Below are positions 1 to 8,089 of a stretch of 45,919 bases of DNA, one piece after another. Each line of letters opens with the position of its first letter. Position 1 is the stretch's first letter. Both the position numbers and the translations under genes were made by a program. This stretch comes from Levilactobacillus paucivorans (GTDB lineage Bacteria; Bacillota; Bacilli; Lactobacillales; Lactobacillaceae), in assembly GCF_001437125.1 (NCBI RefSeq), contig NZ_JQCA01000048.1, forward strand, positions 1 through 45,919, written 5' to 3'. The notes under the pieces were generated by a model. That model was given only the letters and a program-made list of their open reading frames with translations, had not been told where the DNA came from and did no database searches.

Positions 1-92
1 AACTCGCCGTTCAAAAAGCAGCTTAACAATTTGTCCAATTTTAAGGGTTCACTTCAACTTGGCGGTTTTTGTATTTCAGACTATTCTGAAAG

Positions 93-128
93 TAAAAAGG
101 CATCCAATTCGTTTTGAATTGGATGCCT
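93..128 (-). terminator. Intrinsic terminator of the zinc-ribbon operon
   Basis: A perfect 12-13 bp stem (99-110 with 116-127) with a 5-nt loop is followed on the minus strand by a run of five T. It lies about 130 bp after the last gene of the minus-strand zinc-ribbon operon. The stretch between (129-255) holds only a small hairpin and no convincing gene. Confidence 0.8.
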
Positions 129-255
129 ACGTTTCATGACCTGTAAAATACAAGCGCTTCTAGCCAGTTGTTTTAATCCAAGGAGGGCTCTCAAAGAGCT
201 GGCACTATGTATTTTAGAATTCACTTACTGGCAATTTTCCTTCTAAACTGACTGA

Positions 256-1254
256 TCACTCGTCATCTGTAAAATCGTAAATTATATCGCCATCTTCAGC
301 TGTGTAAAGATGAAGGTTGGTATTCTGCGGATTCAAAAGTTCCACCCGAACATCTTTTAAATTAGTTGGCATCAGTGGCGCCATGGCCGTAGAAATCTTC
401 TTTAGCTTGGTAAGATAGGGCGCCATGTCATCAGCTTCATCATAGCCATTCGTCATATCATAAGCGATATCATAGAGATCCGTATCCTCATCTGCTTCCA
501 CCGTTAACACATTATCACTCTTACTATAGCGGACCGTTGCAGAATTGCCCAAATATTTTGAGGTCACGCCATCACCAATATTGGCAATCTCTTGTTCCGT
601 TAAATTGTCCCGCTTATAAGTGTTATAACCGTTATACCCAGCCACACCAATCAGGATGAGGACAATTGCCCCAACCACGACCCAGATGGTTCGAGAATCT
701 CCAGCCGCTTTGGCCACTGTCTGTGCTGCCGTAGTGGCTGGTTGCGTGGCGACCTGCCCGTATTGAGAAGGATTACTACTGTTAGGAGCAGTTGTTCCTG
801 TAGTCGAGGTTCCTGGCTGTTGCGGTGTCTGCGTTGGTGAGCCTGATACACCCGTGTCTCCTGCAGTCTGTCCTGCTGGTGCATTCACGTTAGGTGTAGT
901 TGCTGGTTGTTCTGGTGCGTCGCTAGTCGCAACATCTGTTGACGTTACGGGTTCATCAACACTCGGCGCCACCGGGGTTTCAGTTGGCGCCACATCTGGC
1001 GTATCCGGTGCTGACGCCTGTAAAACTGGTGGCTCTGCATCAGACGTCGGCAGTGGTATCTCTGGCTCGACCGGCGGTTCCACTGGGGTGGCTTGTTCCT
1101 GCGTCGGGGCCACTGGCGTCGCTTGCGGGGTCACAGGTGCGGCCGAAGATGCTGGTGTCATAGGTTGCGTGAACTCTGGTTGCTTCGCCCCGCAATGGGT
1201 ACAGAACTTTTGTCCCGCTTTTAATTGCTGGCCACAGTTAATACAAAACTTCAT
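256..1254 (-). CDS. Zinc-ribbon, single-pass membrane protein of unknown function
   Basis: 332 aa. Residues 1-22 form a zinc ribbon with two CxxC knuckles (CINCG and CTHCG). A Pro/Thr/Ala-rich linker of about 150 residues follows, then one hydrophobic helix (about 190-210, IWVVVGAIVLILIGVAGY) and a charged C-terminal domain of about 115 residues that is probably outside the cell. The start is the ATG at 1254, because GGGAG lies about 8 nt upstream and the protein then begins MKFCINCG, like its two operon partners; an ATG five codons earlier abuts the upstream stop codon without its own ribosome site. It is the last gene of a three-gene operon. The ribbon architecture suggests protein-protein or metal-mediated assembly at the membrane. 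The function is unknown. Confidence 0.85.
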   Translation of the reverse strand: MKFCINCGQQLKAGQKFCTHCGAKQPEFTQPMTPASSAAPVTPQATPVAPTQEQATPVEPPVEPEIPLPTSDAEPPVLQASAPDTPDVAPTETPVAPSVDEPVTSTDVATSDAPEQPATTPNVNAPAGQTAGDTGVSGSPTQTPQQPGTSTTGTTAPNSSNPSQYGQVATQPATTAAQTVAKAAGDSRTIWVVVGAIVLILIGVAGYNGYNTYKRDNLTEQEIANIGDGVTSKYLGNSATVRYSKSDNVLTVEADEDTDLYDIAYDMTNGYDEADDMAPYLTKLKKISTAMAPLMPTNLKDVRVELLNPQNTNLHLYTAEDGDIIYDFTDDE

Positions 1255-1269
1255 TTTCAACACTCCCAT

Positions 1270-2373
1270 TTAAGTTAATTTTCCTTCTCGTAGCTCGCGA
1301 ATTTCACGTAAACCGGCGTTAATTAACACTAAAACTATCACCCAGGCCACCGCGATCAGGATGCCTGACTTCAATAGACTAGGCAATGGTAAGGGCATGT
1401 CCCATAAAGCATGTAAGCTCACGGCCAACGCAAAGAATCGGACGAACCGACCATCTTGAAATGTATTCGCGGCTAATGGATGAGCACCCTTCACCATGAC
1501 TAAGGCGGCGCCACTAATGGCTCCCCACATGGTGTGGGTTCCCAGCGAGTCTATGGCCCGTAACAGTAATACCCATAAGCCATAGTCTTGCGCATAACCG
1601 GCCGTTTCAAACGCCGCAAAACCAGCACCGATTGCCGCGCCGATCAGTAGACCATTTAAAATGAAACGTGCTTGGGTTCGTTTCACATAGTAGGCGATAA
1701 TGACTAACTTCCCCGTCTCCTCAATGATGGCAACCAGAATAGCCGCTACAATCGTCATGTTTTGAATGTTGACGAACTGATAGAGCCCCATGGTGGTGAG
1801 AACCGAGGCAACCCCACCCACCATAAAAATCTTGGTCACTTTAAAAATACTAATATTACGGAACGTATTAATTTCAAAAAACATAATTAGCAGGGAAAAT
1901 GGGACGGCCAAGGCACTCATAAAAATTAGCCCGTTATACATCTTTTCCCCATTAAAAATAAATAGGCTTCCCGCTAGAATCGCGATCGTCAAACCAAATA
2001 CGGTTAACACTCGGGTAAACAACCAGGGCTGAACCGGGGAATCACTGACGGTGGCCAGCGTCGGTGTCGTCTTTTCCGTTCCCCCGATGAAGAGGGTTTC
2101 GGCTTCGGCCTCTGTATGCGTTTTAAAAACCTGGCTAAACATACTACCTAGCTGAATAGGCACCTTGCGCCGTTGTCCGGTCCAGCTATTGAGTTGCGCG
2201 GTCGCCGAATCCAAAAGGTTGGGACTTGAACTCACCTTTGCTTTTGTCTGTGCCTGTGGTGCGGCCGAAGACGCTGGCTGAAAGGCGCGTAAGTCACGCC
2301 CACAGTATGGGCAAAAGTTCAGTCCTAGCCTCACAAGTTGCCCACAATTCGGACAAAAGAAATTATAATTCAT
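1270..2373 (-). CDS. Zinc-ribbon PrsW-family intramembrane metalloprotease
   Basis: 367 aa. The N-terminus carries a zinc ribbon (CPNCG and CPYCG) followed by a linker of about 100 residues. The remainder is a multi-pass membrane domain with the marks of the PrsW/M82 family: EETGK on one helix, a glycine-rich FAAFETAGY segment, HTMWG, and a C-terminal HALWD. In the family these Glu and His residues form the metal site that cleaves anti-sigma factors within the membrane. TAGGAGCTAGCC sits just before the ATG. The gene starts 9 nt after the upstream DUF805 gene and its stop is 15 nt before the next start, so the three genes are almost certainly cotranscribed. The substrate is unknown; the neighbouring zinc-ribbon proteins are candidate partners or targets. 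Confidence 0.85.
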   Translation of the reverse strand: MNYNFFCPNCGQLVRLGLNFCPYCGRDLRAFQPASSAAPQAQTKAKVSSSPNLLDSATAQLNSWTGQRRKVPIQLGSMFSQVFKTHTEAEAETLFIGGTEKTTPTLATVSDSPVQPWLFTRVLTVFGLTIAILAGSLFIFNGEKMYNGLIFMSALAVPFSLLIMFFEINTFRNISIFKVTKIFMVGGVASVLTTMGLYQFVNIQNMTIVAAILVAIIEETGKLVIIAYYVKRTQARFILNGLLIGAAIGAGFAAFETAGYAQDYGLWVLLLRAIDSLGTHTMWGAISGAALVMVKGAHPLAANTFQDGRFVRFFALAVSLHALWDMPLPLPSLLKSGILIAVAWVIVLVLINAGLREIRELREGKLT

Positions 2374-2382
2374 GGCTAGCTC

Positions 2383-2964
2383 CTAACCAAAACGATTGGC
2401 TTGTTGGTCACCGGGCTTGCAAAGTAAGACGAGAAGATAAATAGGTCCAGCAATTGGGAGAAATAACCAAAGGATATTGACTGCTGAGAGATTACTATCA
2501 TGTAATCGACGAACATAACTTGAGCATCCTGGTACAAAGAACAGTAAGCCAACGACATTTAAAAGAAGAAAACTACCCATGGCATACGAAAGAGTCAACG
2601 CAATCACTTCAATAATAGAAATCGCTAGGTAAGCCCACCAGTAGTTTGCACGACTCATCCGTCCGTTAAACTTCGCATACTCCTTCATATATTCGGAAAA
2701 CGCGCCAAATAATCCCAGATTGCTTTGGTAGTCGATGGCGCCATTAGCTGTTGCTTGCGGCATAGGTGCTGCCATGGTTGCTTGTTGTTGAAATTGTACC
2801 TGGGGTTGAGTTTGCGGCTGTACCTGTGGCTGTGGTGTAGCCTGAGCAGGTGCACTCGCAGCCGACGTTGGCGTTGCTCCCTTTACCTGTAAATCAAACC
2901 CACAGTTCGGGCAAAAGCGAGCTCCCGCCTTAACTGACGTGCCACACTTTGGACAAAAATTCAT
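2383..2964 (-). CDS. Zinc-ribbon DUF805 membrane protein
   Basis: 193 aa. An N-terminal zinc ribbon (CPKCG and CPNCG) is followed by a Gln/Pro/Ala-rich linker and a DUF805 domain, recognisable by the GRMSRANYWWAY segment, the RRLHDSN motif and the C-terminal GDQQANRFG. At least three hydrophobic helices are visible between them. The start is the ATG at 2964, preceded by GGAGG at good spacing; the frame stays open 15 codons further upstream with no ribosome site. It is the first gene of the operon. DUF805 has no assigned biochemical function. Confidence 0.88.
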   Translation of the reverse strand: MNFCPKCGTSVKAGARFCPNCGFDLQVKGATPTSAASAPAQATPQPQVQPQTQPQVQFQQQATMAAPMPQATANGAIDYQSNLGLFGAFSEYMKEYAKFNGRMSRANYWWAYLAISIIEVIALTLSYAMGSFLLLNVVGLLFFVPGCSSYVRRLHDSNLSAVNILWLFLPIAGPIYLLVLLCKPGDQQANRFG

Positions 2965-3147
2965 AATCTTACCTCCATTATTTTGTTTTACTTTTGTGAA
3001 CATTGGCAACTGAACCGATCATTGTCTTGACTATTCACGAGCCATCAGCCCCTGCAACCGCTATATCAAGGTTACTAAAGGGATGACAAAACCGCTAATT
3101 AACTAGACTTCTGCCAGTTTGAATTCATAAAAGCTAACTTAATTATA

Positions 3148-3176
3148 AGTATAAGTCTCGTGTTTTACTTTTGCAA
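3148..3176 (-). promoter_or_regulatory. Promoter of the zinc-ribbon operon
   Basis: Read on the minus strand: -35 TTGCAA (3171-3176), 17-bp spacer, -10 TATACT (3148-3153). It would leave a 5' leader of about 175 nt before the DUF805 start; nothing obviously regulatory was recognised in that leader. Confidence 0.6.
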
Positions 3177-3217
3177 TCACAATTTGTGCTTCAAAAGCCC
3201 AAGATCTCGGGATCCGT

Positions 3218-3226
3218 TGCTATACT
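3218..3226 (+). promoter_or_regulatory. Extended -10 promoter of the XRE regulator gene
   Basis: TGCTATACT, an extended -10 element, lies about 27 bp upstream of the start at 3253. No good -35 is present at the right distance, which is usual for extended -10 promoters. Confidence 0.5.
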
Positions 3227-3252
3227 AGTTAGATACAAACGGGGTGAGAACG

Positions 3253-3975
3253 ATGCAGGATTCAACATTTGGCAATGAATTAAGAAAGATCTGTCGTGGC
3301 AAAGGTGATTCAGTACGTAAAGTTGCTCTATATGCGGGGATCTCGGCATCGTATTATTCCCAGATTGAAAACAATAAGCGGCAGATCCCCAAGCCCAATA
3401 CCCTACGCAAGATTGCCAAGGGATTACGTATTTCGGAAACTCAGATTTTCGAGTTGGCCGATCTGATTCCTGACGACCTTGAAAAAGCCAAGTCCCCCGA
3501 CAAAAAGCCATCAGGCAGGACCAAGTCCCATAGCCTCAACATGATGGCGAACACCGACAGCCTGCCAACCACCTCTTCCCTACGCATTCCGATCAGCGAT
3601 ACTCACACTGAATTACGCATTCCTGACAACATGAAGGTCTCCAGTAAGCTACCGGTTCGAGACGCGAAGGCAACTGGCCTGGCTTGGCTCAAGGTCACCG
3701 ATACCAACTTAATGATGCTGGGCATTTTACAAAATGATTTGGTCGTTGTCGACTCGACCGAAGAAGCTTGTCAATTAGCCTCGGAAAATGCCAAGTTGGT
3801 TGCCATTAATCTTAAGTCGGGCAAAACCACTATCCGGCGCGCCCTGCCGGTAGCGAATGATCAGGTATTGCTCACCACCGGTTTCCCGTCAGAGAAGTCA
3901 GTCTTCCTCTCTCGTGACAAATTCGAAGCCCAGTTGGCTGGTGCCGTTATTAATCTCTATCGTGACGTTCACTAA
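3253..3975 (+). CDS. XRE-family regulator with LexA/S24-like C-terminal domain
   Basis: 240 aa. Residues about 5-70 are a helix-turn-helix of the XRE/Cro type (VRKVALYAGISASYYSQIENNKRQIPKP is the recognition region). A Ser/Pro-rich linker follows. The C-terminal 110 residues resemble the S24/LexA dimerisation fold (DTNLMMLGILQNDLVVV matches the GDSM...GD region), but the catalytic Ser is absent, so self-cleavage is not expected. The start is the ATG at 3253 with GGGGTGAG five nt upstream; a GTG nine bases earlier overlaps that ribosome site. The gene stands alone with its own promoter and terminator. It could be a domesticated phage-type repressor; its targets are unknown. Confidence 0.85.
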   Translation: MQDSTFGNELRKICRGKGDSVRKVALYAGISASYYSQIENNKRQIPKPNTLRKIAKGLRISETQIFELADLIPDDLEKAKSPDKKPSGRTKSHSLNMMANTDSLPTTSSLRIPISDTHTELRIPDNMKVSSKLPVRDAKATGLAWLKVTDTNLMMLGILQNDLVVVDSTEEACQLASENAKLVAINLKSGKTTIRRALPVANDQVLLTTGFPSEKSVFLSRDKFEAQLAGAVINLYRDVH

Positions 3976-4002
3976 ACTTCATAAATAAATCTACCGTTAA
4001 TA

Positions 4003-4049
4003 AAACAGCGTGATCACTTTGTATTTCAGTGATCACGCTGTTTACTTTT
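4003..4049. terminator. Bidirectional intrinsic terminator
   Basis: A perfect 16-bp stem (4003-4018 with 4028-4043) has T-rich tracts on both sides. It serves the XRE gene on the plus strand and the oxidoreductase gene on the minus strand. Confidence 0.9.
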
Positions 4050-4068
4050 TTATTTGGATCAACAAAGT

Positions 4069-4935
4069 TTAACGCCGATAGTTCTCTTTCAAAAACTCCG
4101 GTAACGACTGTGCCGGATGTCCCATGATAGCGGCATAGTCATCGGTCGTAATGTCCAGCAGGCCCATGGACCCACCGGCATACATGGAGGACAACATATG
4201 CCCCTCATTGCCTTCATTGTAGATGTTCCCAAACTCAGCGTTAGTCACTGGCGCGTAGCCAATCTTTTCACCAGAAGCCGTTGAAAGCACTTCAGCCAAT
4301 TCGGGCATGGTGTAGGCCCGGTCCTGGGTTAATGTGTACATGGGACGGGTCCACAAGGCTGGGGTAACGGTAATCTTGGCAAAGGCAGCGGCACTATCAG
4401 CCAGGCTGATGAAACTCAAGGCCTGATCGGCCATGGGGTAAATGACGTTTTGCCGTTCGATTAATTCTGGCAAATAAGGAACCAGTGGATCAGCATACAA
4501 CGCATTTCGAACGATGGTATAGCTCAGGTCACTTGCAGCCAACCGACGTGGCACGTAGCCATAGAAGGCTGACAAATCAAACGGGTTGTTGGCCTGGTCG
4601 GCAATAAAGCCCATGACCACCAAGTGCCCCACTTTGGCTTGCGTCGCGGCCGTAACGACGTGTTCAAACTCGGTCACCCGGCTGAAGCTATCATGACTCT
4701 TGCTAGGCACGTAGACCGCAACATCTGCCCCATCCAAGGCTGCCGCTACGGTTGCTGGTTCGGTATAATCCAAAGGCTTAATCGTCATGCCTTGGTCAGC
4801 GTAGTCCTGGGCCTTACTAGGGGTATGAACGCCCAACGTTAAGCTAGTTGGGGCAACTAATTCAGTTAAATGATCCACAATCTGGCGACCCAAATGGCCG
4901 GTGGCTCCCGTAACGACAATTTTCAAATTCAACAC
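4069..4935 (-). CDS. NmrA/QorB-like NAD(P)-binding oxidoreductase
   Basis: 288 aa. The N-terminal Rossmann motif VVTGATGHLGRQ marks an atypical short-chain (NmrA/HSCARG/QorB-like) dinucleotide-binding protein; the Tyr-Lys catalytic pair of classical SDRs is not evident, as is normal for the group. Likely roles are NAD(P)H-dependent quinone reduction or redox sensing in the cytoplasm. The start is uncertain: the frame opens at GTG 4935, but AAGGAAAGG lies immediately before it, so the TTG at 4926 (giving MKIVVTGATG) with about 10 nt spacing is equally likely. It is divergent from the SDR gene, with a 17-bp palindrome just upstream of its ribosome site. Confidence 0.85.
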   Translation of the reverse strand: MLNLKIVVTGATGHLGRQIVDHLTELVAPTSLTLGVHTPSKAQDYADQGMTIKPLDYTEPATVAAALDGADVAVYVPSKSHDSFSRVTEFEHVVTAATQAKVGHLVVMGFIADQANNPFDLSAFYGYVPRRLAASDLSYTIVRNALYADPLVPYLPELIERQNVIYPMADQALSFISLADSAAAFAKITVTPALWTRPMYTLTQDRAYTMPELAEVLSTASGEKIGYAPVTNAEFGNIYNEGNEGHMLSSMYAGGSMGLLDITTDDYAAIMGHPAQSLPEFLKENYRR

Positions 4936-4949
4936 GCCTTTCCTTTTCT

Positions 4950-4966
4950 GTTACTTTTAAAGTAAC
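4950..4966. promoter_or_regulatory. Palindromic operator, probably HxlR-type
   Basis: GTTACTTTTAAAGTAAC is a perfect 8+8 palindrome around one central base. It lies about 15 bp upstream of the oxidoreductase start, where a bound repressor would block transcription. QorB-like genes are often controlled by HxlR-family redox repressors with such AT-rich palindromes; assignment to that family is inference. No HxlR gene lies in this window. Confidence 0.5.
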
Positions 4967-5037
4967 ATCTTAACCCCACTAAGTCAACTTTCTTATTGAA
5001 ATCTCATTTTTCTCTCCCTTCAACCTAATGATTGCTT

Positions 5038-5043
5038 TATAAT
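5038..5043 (+). promoter_or_regulatory. -10 element of the SDR gene
   Basis: A consensus TATAAT lies 50 bp upstream of the start at 5094. No clear -35 hexamer is seen at 16-18 bp. Confidence 0.45.
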
Positions 5044-5093
5044 GGGAGCAGGATGGTTAATCCTAAAACTAGTTTCTTTAAGGAGTGAGTCAC

Positions 5094-5786
5094 GTGGTTG
5101 AACAATTAGCGAATAAAGTGGCTATCGTTACCGGGGCGGGGTCTGGTAAAGGCCAAGACATCGCAGAACTCTTCGCCCACGAGGGGGCCAAGGTCGTTGC
5201 CGCAGATAGCAACGCCGAACGACTGGATCAAGTCGTTTCAAAGATTAAGGACGCTGGCGGTGAAGCCGTGGCTGCCGTCGCCGACGTGACGAAGGAAGCC
5301 GACGTCGAAGATATGGTTCAGACCGCCGTTAAGCAGTACGGCCATCTTGATATTCTGGTGAACAATGCCGGAATGCTCGATAAGCTCGCTCCCGTTGGCA
5401 CCCTCACCAACGAGCTTTGGGATCAGGTCATGACGGTCAACACGACCAGCGTGATGATTGCCACTCGAGAAGCCTTGAAACTCTTCACCGAACAAAAACA
5501 CGGGGTCATCTTAAATATTGCTGCCGTTGAAGGCACTAGTGACAACCGGGCCAGTGCCGCGGTTGCTGCGTCAAAACACGCTGTGGTTGGTCTCACTAAA
5601 AACACGGCCTACATGTACCAGAACGTGGGCATTCGGACCAATGCCATCGCCCCAGGTGGTGCCGACGCTGACGAGGAAAGTTTGAACATTCCCGTGGCAC
5701 CTAATGGAAATGAGATTGCTCAGACCGCGCTCTTCTTGTGTTCCGACATCTCCAGTTACGTTAATGGTGTGGTCGTGCCGGTTTAA
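5094..5786 (+). CDS. SDR-family protein with degenerate active site (probable pseudoenzyme)
   Basis: 230 aa. The cofactor motif TGAGSGKG and NNAG are intact, so NAD(P) binding is plausible. The catalytic residues are not intact: the Ser normally found in NISS is Ala (NIAAVEG), and the Tyr of YxxxK is Val (VAASKHAVVG). Only the Lys remains. The substrate loop is short and the usual C-terminal DGG is missing (the protein ends YVNGVVVPV). Close relatives in lactobacilli are usually about 250 aa. AAGGAG ends 8 nt before the GTG at 5094, which fixes the start; an upstream GTG at 5085 overlaps the ribosome site. The frame is otherwise clean, so it is probably expressed as a non-catalytic or altered-chemistry protein rather than a fresh pseudogene. 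Confidence 0.85.
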   Translation: MVEQLANKVAIVTGAGSGKGQDIAELFAHEGAKVVAADSNAERLDQVVSKIKDAGGEAVAAVADVTKEADVEDMVQTAVKQYGHLDILVNNAGMLDKLAPVGTLTNELWDQVMTVNTTSVMIATREALKLFTEQKHGVILNIAAVEGTSDNRASAAVAASKHAVVGLTKNTAYMYQNVGIRTNAIAPGGADADEESLNIPVAPNGNEIAQTALFLCSDISSYVNGVVVPV

Positions 5787-5804
5787 CAGATTTTCTATAA
5801 AATG

Positions 5805-5840
5805 GGAGTCGCTAGTTCTAATCGCGACTCCTTTTATTTT
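5805..5840 (+). terminator. Intrinsic terminator of the SDR gene
   Basis: GGAGTCGC pairs with GCGACTCC across an 11-nt loop and is followed by a T-rich tract. Confidence 0.85.
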
Positions 5841-5996
5841 GACTTAACTCCACCGGAATTCAAGTCTTCATAGAAAATGGTTTTCATTAGTTATTGGTAA
5901 GTCCTAACACAACACTGCCAACAGAAGTCGAATTGATCTTCTCCCCCTAAAACCATAGACTGGAAACTAGTACATCTGTGAAGGGAGTCTGGTCTC

Positions 5997-6740
5997 ATGG
6001 TTTGGGTCAGTTTACTTATCACGGGGTTCCTCGTGGGCCTCTTTGTTCTTTCGACTGGTGGCGGTGGTGCAGCGATTTATCTTGGCTTGTTAACCACTGC
6101 CTTCCATCTCAGTCCAGCGGTTGCTGCGGCAACGTCGCTGTTTACGGCGTTTCCCTCGCTCCTAGTTGGGGCTTATGGTCACTATCGAACTGGTCAAATT
6201 CACTTTCGCGTCGGCAATCAAATGCTTTTGGCGGCGATTCCGGCCACGATCGTGGGGGCCCTACTTTCGCCAATCATCCCCCAAAAAATCTACACCTGGC
6301 TTGTGGCCGCCATTCTTTTTCTACTAGGGGTGCAAATTCTCGTTAAGATTCTCATTAAAAGTGCTCAACGACCAGCCAAACATAAGTCCCTTCAGGCCAT
6401 TCTGTACGGAATTGTCAGTGGCCTGATGGTTGGCATTGCCGGTCTATCTGGCGGCGGGCCAATCATCGCGGGACTCTTGGCTCTGGGCCTCGACATGGTC
6501 CCGGCGGCTGCGACCTCGGCCTACGTCTTGGTTGGTACCTCTTTCGTCGGCCTACTCTTCCATCTCTCAGCCAACAATATCGACTGGAGCATCGGAGTCT
6601 GCCTGATGATCGGGGCGGTGCTGGGGGCCATCTGTGCCCCTAGACTATTAGCCAAGGGCAATCCTCAACGACTAAACACAATTATGAAGCCACTCATGGC
6701 CCTGCTATTAATCGTCATGGGCGTCAAAATGGTGCTCTAA
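5997..6740 (+). CDS. TauE/SafE-family membrane transporter
   Basis: 247 aa, almost wholly hydrophobic, with about eight transmembrane helices. It has the two internally related glycine-rich halves typical of TauE/SafE (TSUP) proteins: STGGGGAAIYLG near residue 20 and GIAGLSGGGPIIAG near residue 150. Family members move sulfite, sulfoacetate or related organic sulfur anions across the cytoplasmic membrane; the substrate here cannot be read from sequence. GGGAG lies about 9 nt before the ATG. It is monocistronic, ended by the hairpin at 6767. The upstream 5841-5996 region shows no clear operator. Confidence 0.85.
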   Translation: MVWVSLLITGFLVGLFVLSTGGGGAAIYLGLLTTAFHLSPAVAAATSLFTAFPSLLVGAYGHYRTGQIHFRVGNQMLLAAIPATIVGALLSPIIPQKIYTWLVAAILFLLGVQILVKILIKSAQRPAKHKSLQAILYGIVSGLMVGIAGLSGGGPIIAGLLALGLDMVPAAATSAYVLVGTSFVGLLFHLSANNIDWSIGVCLMIGAVLGAICAPRLLAKGNPQRLNTIMKPLMALLLIVMGVKMVL

Positions 6741-6766
6741 AACTAGCCAAATAAAGCCCTTATCAC

Positions 6767-6800
6767 AAAGCCACCGAACAAATTTGTTCGGTGGCTTTTC
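6767..6800 (+). terminator. Intrinsic terminator of the TauE gene
   Basis: A perfect 32-bp inverted repeat (AAAGCCACCGAACAAA and its complement) ends in TTTT. It can act in both directions. Confidence 0.88.
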
Positions 6801-6826
6801 GTGTTAGCTACCAACCCCGACCTTGC

Positions 6827-6861
6827 TAAAAGCGCTCCAGACCAACAGGCCTAGAGCGCTC
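6827..6861 (-). terminator. Intrinsic terminator of the MFS gene
   Basis: GAGCGCTC pairs with GGAGCGCT across about 17 nt and is followed by TTTT on the minus strand, 14 bp after the MFS stop codon. Confidence 0.75.
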
Positions 6862-6874
6862 AAATTAATTTGTT

Positions 6875-8071
6875 TTAATCATCCATTTCAACCACACGAG
6901 ACTGTCGTGGGACAACTTTCACATAGACTACGAGCATCACCACGCTGAGTCCCAGCACATACCAAGGAAGCGTCGTGATGGCCCCGTTATGCAGGCAGCT
7001 CATGCCAAAGGTCATCCCACTCACCAGCAGGTAATACCCCAGGCTGAACCAGCCGCTGGCACTTCCCATCACGTCTTCGTAACCCACCAGCGCTCGATTC
7101 AGGGCGTTGGGTAACGCGATATTAAGCCCCAGGAACGTCAGAAAGACACTGACCAGTATCAGTCCAGGATGTTCCCCATACGCCGTTAGAACGAACGTCA
7201 GGGCTGACACAACACTGAACCAGAGTCCCCAGAGGGTCAACTGTTCTGGTGACCACCAGGTTAGGAGCCGGTTCACCAGAATGGCTCCCAAGAGGCTGGC
7301 CCCGGCAAGCACCAGACCCTGCCATCCGTATTGGACGGCGCTAAAGCCAAAATGGCTCATAAAGATAAAGGGAGCCTCGGCATAGTAACTAAATAGAATC
7401 CCGTTGATACCCCCAATGAGCAGGCCATAAGCCCATACCACCGGGTTGCCAACTAGCCGTTTAATCACTTTAATCTGCGAAACGGTTGCCTCCCGGTCAT
7501 TGACTGGTTGGGTCTCCGGCAAGCGCCATAAGGCATAGCCCCCAACAACAACGGCGAGCGTCACCAATCCGGAGAACACACTCCGAAAACCCCAATAGGT
7601 TTGGAGAACACCCCCGATTAGCGGTCCCAGGGCGGGCGCTAACGCCATGGCCGCACTGGTTCGCGCGAAGACCTTAGCCCCGGTCACGCCACTGAAGCTT
7701 TCACGCATGATCGTCTGGGTCACCACAGACCCCGCACTGGCCCCGAAGACCTGAATCAACCGACTCACCAGTAAGAGTCGGAAATCACCGCTCAGTAGTA
7801 GGCCAATGTTACCCAATAGGTACACGCCGATCCCAGCCAGCATGGCGGGACGACGACCAAAGTGATCCGCAAGTTGTCCCCAGATGAGGACCCCCACGGC
7901 GAAGGCAACAAAATAGCTGCTCATCGTTAACTGTGCCCGGTTAGCACTCACTGCAAAGGCCGTTTGCAAGAACGGTAAAACCGGGGTAAAAATAGACTCG
8001 CTGATTTGTGGAAACCCAACGAGGGTAATGATCAGTCCCAAGGACGGAACCGATCGACGGACGTTTTTCAT
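6875..8071 (-). CDS. MFS multidrug efflux transporter, Bcr/CflA-like
   Basis: 398 aa, with 12 predicted membrane helices. The first half carries the family signature GQLADHFGRRPAML (MFS motif A) and the antiporter-type segment ALAPALGPLIGG (motif C) that distinguishes drug/proton antiporters of the DHA1 Bcr/CflA group. It would export a small toxic compound using the proton gradient. AAGGAGAAGTAAA precedes the ATG. The gene has a strong promoter about 120 bp upstream and a 21-codon leader ORF ending 18 bp before its start, so drug-responsive translational control is possible. Confidence 0.88.
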   Translation of the reverse strand: MKNVRRSVPSLGLIITLVGFPQISESIFTPVLPFLQTAFAVSANRAQLTMSSYFVAFAVGVLIWGQLADHFGRRPAMLAGIGVYLLGNIGLLLSGDFRLLLVSRLIQVFGASAGSVVTQTIMRESFSGVTGAKVFARTSAAMALAPALGPLIGGVLQTYWGFRSVFSGLVTLAVVVGGYALWRLPETQPVNDREATVSQIKVIKRLVGNPVVWAYGLLIGGINGILFSYYAEAPFIFMSHFGFSAVQYGWQGLVLAGASLLGAILVNRLLTWWSPEQLTLWGLWFSVVSALTFVLTAYGEHPGLILVSVFLTFLGLNIALPNALNRALVGYEDVMGSASGWFSLGYYLLVSGMTFGMSCLHNGAITTLPWYVLGLSVVMLVVYVKVVPRQSRVVEMDD

Positions 8072-8089
8072 TTTACTTCTCCTTAAAAT

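Noticed and set aside
129-240. Small minus-strand frame downstream of the zinc-ribbon operon
   Set aside because: It has no ribosome site and would run through the terminator stem.
854-1273. Long plus-strand open frame opposite the zinc-ribbon gene
   Set aside because: It is Ser/Val/Gly-rich complement of the Pro/Thr linker, with no ribosome site; the minus-strand gene has recognisable domains.
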